Assembly: GCA_036374135.1 (NCBI GenBank)
Contig: DASUUK010000062.1
Location: 1 to 37,646, forward strand
DNA length: 37,646 nt
Reading direction: 5' to 3'
Source: Euzebyales bacterium
GTDB taxonomy: Bacteria > Actinomycetota > Nitriliruptoria > Euzebyales > JAHELV01
This document shows, one piece after another, positions 31,640-37,646 of this stretch (the stretch's first letter is position 1; each line of letters begins with the position of its first letter). Both the position numbers and the translations under genes were made by a program. The notes beneath the pieces are model-generated. The model did no database searches and was not told where the DNA came from. It worked only from the letters and a program-made list of their open reading frames with translations.

Positions 31640-32429
31640 CGCCGGCGTGACGGACGAAGATCCGCCGGAAGTAGCGGACGTCACGGAATCCGGATGCGGC
31701 GGCGACGCGGTCGATCGACCCGTCGGTCGTGCGGAGCAGCGTACGTGCGTGGTCGACGCGTTCCTGGTGGATGTAGGTCGTGATCGGGACATTGGCGTCC
31801 TTGCGAAACGCGCGGCCGAGGTGGTCCGGGTGGTAGCCGAGCGCCGCTGCGATGGTGGCGGTCGTCAGGTCGGGATCGTCGAGATGCTCCGCGATGTGCT
31901 GTGCGGCCAGGCGCCGCAAGCGCTCGTCGTTCGACATCGATCGGCTGTCGGGTGCAGCGAGGCGGTGCAGGATGAGCGTGGTGTACGCGTCGGCCGCCTG
32001 TTGGGTGAGTCGGTCTTCGTCGCGGTCGGCGAGGTAGCGAGCGAAGACTGCTGCGATCTCTCGCCGGTCGTGGGCGACGCCTGTGGGCGTCGGGCCCTGA
32101 TCCATGGCGGTGGGTTCGCATGTGAAGCAGATCCAACGGAACCATGTGTGGTCGTCGAGATCACGCGTGCCGTAGTGCCGCATGCCCGCGCGGAGCAGAA
32201 TCCACTGGCCCTCGTGTACGTCGTGCCCAGTCGATGCTTCGGTGATCGGCAGGACGCCCGCCTCGACCAGGATGAGTTCGTGGACGGGCAACGTCCTGTC
32301 GGCGTGGCGGCGCACCGTCGCGGGCGCATGGATGCCCAGACCGACGCTGCGCACGGGCAACGCCGCGATCCCGGTGGCCGGAGGCGCGGCCGGATGTGGC
32401 CACGGCATCGGAATCGTCTCGGCCAACAT
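31605..32429 (-). CDS. AraC-family transcriptional regulator with cupin-type sensor domain
   Basis: This 274-residue protein has an N-terminal arabinose-binding-like cupin domain (LPVHELILVEAGVLPI, HEGQWILLRAGMRHYGT) and two C-terminal HTHs: LTTATIAAALGYHPDHLGRAFRKD and VAAASGFRDVRYFRRIFVRHAGVTPSAYR, cited in part. Such proteins activate or repress a nearby operon on binding a small molecule. It is divergent from the PhyH-type dioxygenase gene, with an 81-base gap, so it most likely controls that enzyme. The ATG at 32429 is the natural start. Its end overlaps the broken small gene on the other strand. Confidence 0.9.
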   Translation of the reverse strand: MLAETIPMPWPHPAAPPATGIAALPVRSVGLGIHAPATVRRHADRTLPVHELILVEAGVLPITEASTGHDVHEGQWILLRAGMRHYGTRDLDDHTWFRWICFTCEPTAMDQGPTPTGVAHDRREIAAVFARYLADRDEDRLTQQAADAYTTLILHRLAAPDSRSMSNDERLRRLAAQHIAEHLDDPDLTTATIAAALGYHPDHLGRAFRKDANVPITTYIHQERVDHARTLLRTTDGSIDRVAAASGFRDVRYFRRIFVRHAGVTPSAYRSVHR

Positions 32430-32440
32430 CGGAATCAGTC

Positions 32441-32448
32441 CTGATCAG
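32441..32448. promoter_or_regulatory. CTGATCAG palindrome in the araC/phyH divergent gap
   Basis: The eight-base palindrome lies twelve bases from the araC start and 63 bases from the dioxygenase start. It is the only symmetric element in this short gap. An AraC-type site usually is a direct repeat, so the link is weak. Confidence 0.2.
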
Positions 32449-32510
32449 ACAGCAACGCCGTAGATACGGTGGACATCTGCCTCGGAATCCTATCGACGAC
32501 GGAGCAGGCG

Positions 32511-33470
32511 ATGCTCGACCGGGACGCGATCGACCGGTTCCACCGCGACGGCTTCCTGGTCGTGCATGGCGTGCTCGACGAGACGGAGATCACGGTTCTG
32601 CGGTCCGCCGTGGACAGCACCGTGGCCAAGGGTGTCGCAGGCGTAGGGACGGGCCACAGCTACCGGAACGTCGACGGCGGCAACGCGTACTTCCGCACCG
32701 ACGGCGTCTGGAGCTACGACGGGGCGTTTCGCGACGTCACCGTGAAGCCGGAGATCCTGGCGATCGTCGGTCAGCTGCTCGGCCACCCCTTCGTCCCCGT
32801 CAACGACACCATCGTCGTCAAGTTGCCGCAGTCCGGCGTGGCGATCGATTGGCATCAGGATCCTCCGTACGCAGGCATCGGTGGGCGCGCAACCACATTC
32901 GGGGTGCCGAACTTCGACATCGACATCTACCTGGACCACGCGACGGTCGAGACGGGGTGTCTGTACGCGATCGCTGGGCACCACCTGGTCGGCCACGTCG
33001 AGCTCGAGCGTTTCACCGATGACGAGCTGTTCGATCGCGACGACGCGATGTCACTCGAACTGGGACCGGGCGACGTGCTGGTGCACGCGATCACGGCGCC
33101 GCACGGCAGCCGCGCCAACGTCACCAACGAGCTTCGGCGTGTCGTCTACCTGCACTACATGGCGCGGGAGGTCCTCGAGCAGCTCTACGGCCGCTGGGCG
33201 GACGTCGACAGCTTCGGACCCGAAGGCCTCGATCGCCTGCACGCCATGGTCGAGCAGGCCGGCGGCATCGACCGGCTGTCAGCGCGCGACGTGCTACTCG
33301 GCGACGACGGGTTCGTATTCGTCGGGTCACCTGCGACGCCGCGCTACCACTGGCAGGCCCTCGTCGACGCACTGTCCGCGAACGAGGCGATGGCCCGCAG
33401 GACCCTCGGTGCCGCTGACCCGGCCGTCGGTGGCACCGGGCGCAGCCACCGACCGCTGCCGCCACCGTGA
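32511..33470 (+). CDS. Phytanoyl-CoA dioxygenase (PhyH) family Fe(II)/2-oxoglutarate oxygenase
   Basis: This 319-residue protein carries the jelly-roll iron site: WHQD with His115 and Asp117, and the distal His198 in TAPHGSRANVTNELRRVVY (quoted in part), with a following arginine for 2-oxoglutarate. The start DRFHRDGFLVVHGVLDE is the common PhyH opening. PhyH enzymes hydroxylate a carbon next to an activated or polar group; the substrate here is unknown. The frame opens at a GTG at 32469, but the ATG at 32511 has GGAG six to eight bases upstream and starts the domain. The divergent AraC regulator suggests induction by the substrate. Confidence 0.9.
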   Translation: MLDRDAIDRFHRDGFLVVHGVLDETEITVLRSAVDSTVAKGVAGVGTGHSYRNVDGGNAYFRTDGVWSYDGAFRDVTVKPEILAIVGQLLGHPFVPVNDTIVVKLPQSGVAIDWHQDPPYAGIGGRATTFGVPNFDIDIYLDHATVETGCLYAIAGHHLVGHVELERFTDDELFDRDDAMSLELGPGDVLVHAITAPHGSRANVTNELRRVVYLHYMAREVLEQLYGRWADVDSFGPEGLDRLHAMVEQAGGIDRLSARDVLLGDDGFVFVGSPATPRYHWQALVDALSANEAMARRTLGAADPAVGGTGRSHRPLPPP

Positions 33471-34017
33471 TCCGTCATCAACCGTGGCGACGTGTGGATA
33501 TGCGCGCACGCTGGCGCGCTCTTCCGGCATCTGAGTTCCGAGGCTGAGGACGGCCCGCCGGTCCACCCGCTCTGCATCCGAACGCGCGAAACGGTGCGTC
33601 CGACGCGTGCTGCTTTCCGGCCAGCTCACGGTAGTCGCGCCGAACGCGGTCGCGTCGCTGCGACATCGCGGCATGGCCGGCCGCCGACCCTCGTCTGTGC
33701 GCCGCTGCCATGTAGATCACCCTGCCCTGCCCGTTCACTCATGACAGTGTCCGAGGGCAGTGGAAACGAAGTCAGGGGCGAACGGCACCCACACCCTGTT
33801 CCGATGGGCCTGATATCGCCACGGACATCCGGGCTCCCACTGCGGCCCCGTCGGACACCTCGCGGCTGCGGGCCGTCGGGGAGCACCTCTGTCCCGGTCG
33901 GCTCGCAGCCGGGCGCGGCCTCAGATCCGCTCGGCTCCGTCGTCGCGGTGTGGTCGAGGGACTCGGCGGATCGCGCACCGTTACCCTTGGCACCGGCCGG
34001 ACGGTGAGGAGCTCGAT
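33471..34017. other. Gene-free gap upstream of the GNAT/acyl-CoA ligase
   Basis: This 547-base stretch holds no frame with protein-like composition on either strand. Its base composition is a little lower in G+C in parts (33720-33790). Near the end, TACCCT at 33982-33987 may be a -10 box for the next gene, about 30 bases from the GTG. A small hairpin CGGCT-CGC-AGCCG is at 33899-33911. I see nothing else. Confidence 0.5.
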
Positions 34018-36705
34018 GTGACTGGATCGGCGACGCAGGGCGTCGAGGGGGTGCTGCGCGACGGCTCGACGGTGTGGATCCGCACGGTGGACGAGTCGGA
34101 CCTGGAACGACTCAAGGCGTTCCTGGATGGCCTGTCGATCGAGTCACGGTTGCTGCGGTTCTTCTCCGGCGGCATTGACATCGAGCGGACGGCACGGTGG
34201 GCGGTGGAACCGGAGCAGCACGACGGCTACGCACTGGTCGCGACGACCGGCGCCGACGAGCGGATCATCGCGCATGCCAGCTATGACCGGGACCGCCCGG
34301 GCGCCGACCGCGCCGAGGCGGCGCTGGCCGTAGCCGACACGTTTCAGGGCCGTGGCTTGGGCACGTTGCTCCTGGGTCAGCTCGCCGAGATCGCCGATGG
34401 TCGCGGGGTCGACGTGTTCACCGCACACGTGTTGCCGCAGAACCATCGCATGCTTGAAGTGCTGCGCGATGCCGGCTTCCCGTTGACGCGGCGGACGGTG
34501 CCTGGCGAGATTGAGATCGAGTTCCCGACCGCGCTGGACTCCGAGGGCCGCAGCCGATTCGAGCATCGCGAGCGGCTGGCGGCCGCGGCAGCGGTGCGCC
34601 GTGTGCTGGAGCCGACGGCGGTGGCGGTGATCGGCGCGTCGCGTCAGCGCGGGACACCCGGCGGCGAGGTGTTCCACAATCTGATCACCGGCGGCTTCGC
34701 GGGGCCCGTGTACCCGGTCAACACCCGCGCGTCGGTGGTGCAGTCGGTCGCTGCGTACCGCTCAATCGAAGACGTTCCGAGCACAGTCGACCTCGCGGTG
34801 ATCGCCGTCCCCGCCGCGCACGTCGTCGGTGTGGCCGAGCAGTGCGCCGCAGCTGGCGTGGGCGCCCTGGTCGTGCTGTCCGGCGGCTTCGCCGAGACCA
34901 ACGACGTGGGCCGCCAGCGCCAGCACGATCTGCTCGCGGTGTGCCGACGGTCTGGGATGCGTCTGGTCGGCCCGAACTGCCTTGGTGTGATCAACACCGA
35001 TCCGGCGGTGCGGCTGGACGGCCAGTTCGGTCCCACGCGGGCAGCGCCGGGTCGGGTCGGGTTCCTGTCGCAGAGCGGGGCGCTGGGCCTGGCGATCATC
35101 GACCAGGCGAACGTGCTCGGGTTGGGGCTGTCGTCGTTCGTCTCCGTCGGGAACAAGGCCGACCTGTCGGGCAACGATCTGTTGCAGTACTGGGAGAGCG
35201 ATCCGCGGACCGACGTGGTCCTGCTGTACCTCGAGTCGTTCGGCAATCCGCGGAAGTTCTCGCGCATCGCGCGCCGGCTGATGCGCACGACCCCTGTCGT
35301 CGCGGTGAAGAGCGGCCGGTCCTCTGCGGGCGCACGGGCCGCTTCGTCACACACCGGCGCGCTGCTCGCGGCGTCGGACCGCACCGTCGACGCGTTGTTC
35401 CGCCAGGCCGGCGTGATCCGCACCGACACGCTGTCGGAGCTGTTCGATGTCGCGAAGCTCCTGGTCAGCCAACCGGTGCCCGCGGGCCGCCGGGTCGGGA
35501 TCGTCACCAACGCCGGGGGTCCGGGAATCCTGTGTGCTGACACCTGCGCGGCCGAGGGCCTCGACGTCGTCGACCTGCGGGAGGCGACGCAACAGGCGCT
35601 GCGGGACGCGTTGCCGGCCGGGGCGTCCGTCGGCAATCCCGTCGACACCATCGCGGCGGTGACCCCGGACATCTACGAGCGCGCGGTCCGTACGGTCGGC
35701 GCGTCGGGCGACGTCGACGCGTTGATCGCCATCTACATCCCTCCGTTGGCCGGCGACCCGATGCGGTTCGTCGCGGCGTTGCGCCGGGCGGCTGACGAGT
35801 TGCCCAAGGGTGTGCCGTTGCTGTCGGTGTTCATGTCCTCGGTGACGACAGCGCCGATCGACGGTGTCACGCGGATTCCCGTGTACGCCTTCCCCGAGGA
35901 CGCCGTCCGTGCGCTGGCGAATGCGGCGCGGCTGGGTCGGTGGCGATGCATACCCGACGAGGCCGCCGGCGAGCCACCGGGTCTGCGACACGACGAGGCG
36001 TCGGCGCTGCTCGCGGCGGCCACCGGCGAAAGCCCCGACGGTCGATGGTTGTCCCCCGACGAGGTCGCGCGGCTGCTCGGCTGCTACGGCATCCCGCTGA
36101 TCGGCGGTCGCACCGTCACGACGATCGCCGACGCCGTGGCCGCGGCGCACGCCGTCGGCGGGTCCGTGGCGCTCAAGGCCGTCGCCGGCGGTCTGGTGCA
36201 CAAGAGCGACATCGGCGCCGTCCGCCTCGGGCTACGCACCTCCCAGGACGTCGCCGACGCCGCCCACGACATCCGACGGGCGGTCACAGGGGCCAGGTAC
36301 ACCCTCGACGGGTACCTGGTGCAGCCGATGGTCGATGCCGGTGTCGAGCTGCTGGTCGGGGTGACCGCGGAGCCCACCTTCGGCCCCGTCGTCGTGTGCG
36401 GAGCAGGCGGCACGACGGTCGAACTGCTCAATGACGTCGCGGTGCGCATCACCCCGCTGACCCGCCGTGAGGCGCACGACATGCTGCGCGAGCTGGCAAC
36501 CTTTCCACTGCTGGACGGCTACCGCGGGGCGCCCAGACGCAACGTCGCGGCTGTCGAGGACCTGTTGCTGCGGATCAGCGCGATCGCCGACCACCAGCCC
36601 ACAGTCGCCGAGTTCGACTGCAACCCGGTGGTCGTCAACGAACAGGGCGCGACCGTGCTGGATGCACGCGTACTCGCCCGCGGATCACGCGGTCTCCGCG
36701 TCTGA
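34018..36705 (+). CDS. GNAT acetyltransferase fused to ADP-forming acyl-CoA ligase (Pat-like)
   Basis: This 895-residue protein starts with a GNAT domain (about 1-170; acetyl-CoA loop FQGRGLGTLLLGQL). A CoA-binding Rossmann domain follows (about 190-300, VAVIGASRQRGTPGGEVFHN), then succinyl-CoA-ligase-like domains with SSHTGALLA, where His445 is the phosphohistidine position of ADP-forming acetyl-CoA synthetases, and a C-terminal ATP-grasp domain (about 670-890). Related proteins with the same parts are protein lysine acetyltransferases (Pat/SlPatA/YfiQ), often with the GNAT last and an inactive ligase. Here the GNAT comes first and His is present, so ligase activity is possible. The GTG at 34018 has GAGGAG seven bases upstream. 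It converges on the stress-protein gene with a 21-base overlap. Confidence 0.9.
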   Translation: MTGSATQGVEGVLRDGSTVWIRTVDESDLERLKAFLDGLSIESRLLRFFSGGIDIERTARWAVEPEQHDGYALVATTGADERIIAHASYDRDRPGADRAEAALAVADTFQGRGLGTLLLGQLAEIADGRGVDVFTAHVLPQNHRMLEVLRDAGFPLTRRTVPGEIEIEFPTALDSEGRSRFEHRERLAAAAAVRRVLEPTAVAVIGASRQRGTPGGEVFHNLITGGFAGPVYPVNTRASVVQSVAAYRSIEDVPSTVDLAVIAVPAAHVVGVAEQCAAAGVGALVVLSGGFAETNDVGRQRQHDLLAVCRRSGMRLVGPNCLGVINTDPAVRLDGQFGPTRAAPGRVGFLSQSGALGLAIIDQANVLGLGLSSFVSVGNKADLSGNDLLQYWESDPRTDVVLLYLESFGNPRKFSRIARRLMRTTPVVAVKSGRSSAGARAASSHTGALLAASDRTVDALFRQAGVIRTDTLSELFDVAKLLVSQPVPAGRRVGIVTNAGGPGILCADTCAAEGLDVVDLREATQQALRDALPAGASVGNPVDTIAAVTPDIYERAVRTVGASGDVDALIAIYIPPLAGDPMRFVAALRRAADELPKGVPLLSVFMSSVTTAPIDGVTRIPVYAFPEDAVRALANAARLGRWRCIPDEAAGEPPGLRHDEASALLAAATGESPDGRWLSPDEVARLLGCYGIPLIGGRTVTTIADAVAAAHAVGGSVALKAVAGGLVHKSDIGAVRLGLRTSQDVADAAHDIRRAVTGARYTLDGYLVQPMVDAGVELLVGVTAEPTFGPVVVCGAGGTTVELLNDVAVRITPLTRREAHDMLRELATFPLLDGYRGAPRRNVAAVEDLLLRISAIADHQPTVAEFDCNPVVVNEQGATVLDARVLARGSRGLRV

Positions 36706-37203
36706 CCGCGGTAGCCGCGCCACCAGCACAGGGCATGTGGCGTGGCGGACGCAGTGCTGGCTGATCGATCCCAACAGCACCCCTTTGAAGCCCCCGAGTC
36801 CCCGTGACCCGACCACCAGCAGGTCGGCGTCGTGTGACAGCCGTACGAGCGCGGCTGCCGGATGCTCCCCGCCAACGGCACTAAGCCGCACGTCAGCGCC
36901 GGACAGGTCGATGTCCTGCCGGTGCATGAACTGACGTAGCCACCCCTCAGCATGGCGCTGGGCCTCCGCACGGTCGGCGGCGTCCCGACGCTGCGCGGAC
37001 TCCAACACCGTGCCGGCCGTGTCCTGCGCGGTCCACATGTCGCCGGCCATGACCGACGCGGCCGCCGCCGCGTGCGACGTGCGAGCCGGTTCGTAGACGT
37101 ACACGACGTGAAGGTCGACCGAACGGCACCGCGCCTCCGTCACCGCCAGCTGCAACGCAGCCACAGAGTGCTGCGAACCGTCCACTCCAAGGATGACACT
37201 CAT
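36685..37203 (-). CDS. Universal stress protein (UspA family)
   Basis: From the ATG at 37203 this is a 172-residue USP: first strand SVILGVDGSQHSVAALQLAV, and the ATP-binding motif GSRGLGGFKGVLLGSISQHC (G-2x-G-9x-G-S) followed by CPVLVARL. The intact motif suggests that it binds ATP. The frame opens 13 codons earlier at 37242, but the conserved strand starts right after 37203. USPs help survival in stasis and hypoxia; several are DosR-regulated in mycobacteria. The 3' end overlaps the convergent GNAT/ligase gene by 21 bases, so the two messages can pair. No ribosome site stands out. Confidence 0.9.
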   Translation of the reverse strand: MSVILGVDGSQHSVAALQLAVTEARCRSVDLHVVYVYEPARTSHAAAAASVMAGDMWTAQDTAGTVLESAQRRDAADRAEAQRHAEGWLRQFMHRQDIDLSGADVRLSAVGGEHPAAALVRLSHDADLLVVGSRGLGGFKGVLLGSISQHCVRHATCPVLVARLPRSDAETA

Positions 37204-37234
37204 GGTCGCCTCGATTCCGGCGAGCCCGCCGCTG

Positions 37235-37646
37235 TCAGGCATCGCTGTTCGCGACCTTACCGCACCTCGAGCGTGTTCTTGGCGCCGAGCACTCCGGGGA
37301 ACTCGGCGTGGTAGGCGTCGATGGCCTCCTGCCCGTGAGGAATTGGATCACGTCGATCGTGATGGTGCGGTCCGCGACGTCGATGCCGTGGAGCCGGCCG
37401 TCGTCGAGCAGCGCCGGTGACGTCTCGGCGAGGTAGCTGGCGTTGACCCAGCCGGTGCCGTCGCCGGGCAGGACGATCTCACGCCACAGCACACCGTCGA
37501 CCTGTGCGATGCGCCCGGTGGACTCGAGCTCGACCATGTCGGGGGCAAGGGTGGCCATGACGGCGTTGTGCACCCCAGGTCCGCTGCGCACGTTGAGCCG
37601 GTCATCGGCGGACACGCCGGTCACGTCCCAGTTGGCCCGCAGCTCA
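37235..37646 (-). CDS. SH3-type domain protein, 5' end beyond window, probable one-base frameshift
   Basis: The minus-strand frame is open to the right edge (ELRANWD precedes VTGVSADDRLNVRSGPG), so the N-terminus is missing. DRLNVRSGPGVHNAVMATL and GTGWVNASYLAE are typical of bacterial SH3 (SH3_3) domains, which bind cell-wall material in exported proteins. After ITIDVIQFLTG the frame turns to Pro/Ser/Arg noise and ends at 37235. Shifting by one base at about 37329 gives EAIDAYHAEFPGVLGAKN and a TAA at 37257. I recall DVIQFLTG(Q/E)EA as a repeated phrase in actinomycete lipoproteins, so a C was probably lost (natural mutation or sequencing error). Confidence 0.65.
   Translation of the reverse strand, partial: ELRANWDVTGVSADDRLNVRSGPGVHNAVMATLAPDMVELESTGRIAQVDGVLWREIVLPGDGTGWVNASYLAETSPALLDDGRLHGIDVADRTITIDVIQFLTGRRPSTPTTPSSPECSAPRTRSRCGKVANSDA

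Noticed and set aside
33478-33886. Short frames in the gap before the GNAT/ligase gene
   Set aside because: Arg/Gly/Ser-rich translations on both strands without any protein feature.
16331-33990. TACCCTTGG shared by 16331 and 33982 as a possible common promoter box
   Set aside because: The two sites have no matching -35 or flanking similarity, and the 16331 copy faces away from any gene start on that strand.
1-37646. CACGTG as a window-wide regulatory motif
   Set aside because: At this base composition about a dozen chance copies are expected in the window; only the triplet at 8504-8556 was kept.
1-37646. CRISPR arrays, tRNA/rRNA genes, transposases, integrases and phage genes
   Set aside because: I looked for regular repeats, conserved RNA stems and transposase-type motifs and saw none.

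Overview
The window is GC-rich bacterial DNA (about 70% G+C by eye) with GTG starts, short overlaps between genes and third-position G/C bias. The gene content points to an actinomycete-type bacterium: a CtpE-like ATPase, a large ATP-binding LuxR (LAL) regulator, an NsrR-like Rrf2 protein with an Asp plus three Cys cluster site, and a GNAT/acyl-CoA ligase fusion. A deep-branching group such as Nitriliruptoria is possible, but the sequence alone does not settle the taxon. I see no rRNA, tRNA, CRISPR array, phage or insertion sequence.

Layout. 1-2841 (-): a CtpE-like P-type ATPase overlaps a DUF998-type membrane protein that runs off the left edge. 2949-8403 (-): a LAL regulator, then a NarL-type response regulator and its histidine kinase, which overlap each other. 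8592-10587 (-): an ABC ATPase without a permease, preceded by a bactofilin-like membrane protein. 10881-12545 (+): a DHA2 drug exporter. 12731-13407 (-): a VapBC pair. 13474-16179 (-): a second, PacL/CtpF-like P-type ATPase. 16657-18699 (-): an NsrR-like regulator and a membrane-anchored AniA-type copper nitrite reductase with a C-terminal cupredoxin. 18718-19230 (-): a small membrane protein with an abnormal 3' end. 19464-22142 (+): flavodoxin, 12-TM MFS-like protein and a second bactofilin-like protein in one overlapping operon. 22187-22633 (-): a two-CBS protein. 22905-25473 (+): an ABC exporter whose permease is a tandem fusion. 25887-27962 (+): a CotA-like multicopper oxidase behind a cluster of GGTCA palindromes. 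27980-29915 (-): a gene remnant, a prefix-domain membrane protein and its PadR regulator. 30051-31639 (+): a beheaded ABC ATPase, an intact permease and a frame-broken small membrane gene. 31605-33470: a divergent AraC / PhyH-dioxygenase pair. 34018-36705 (+): a GNAT/acyl-CoA ligase. 36685-37203 (-): a universal stress protein. 37235-37646 (-): an SH3-type protein with a probable one-base frameshift, cut by the right edge.

How the genes may work together. NsrR-like control of NirK, a flavodoxin, a two-CBS protein, a CtpF-like ATPase, a universal stress protein, a Pat-like acyltransferase and a NarL-type two-component system resemble the hypoxia/nitric-oxide dormancy gene set of mycobacteria (the DosR regulon) in composition. 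This is an inference from gene families. The second theme is gene decay: several loci (about 18.9, 28.0, 30.05, 31.4-31.6 and 37.33 kb) are truncated or out of frame, and an orphan ABC ATPase at 9 kb is a close relative of the beheaded ATPase at 30 kb.
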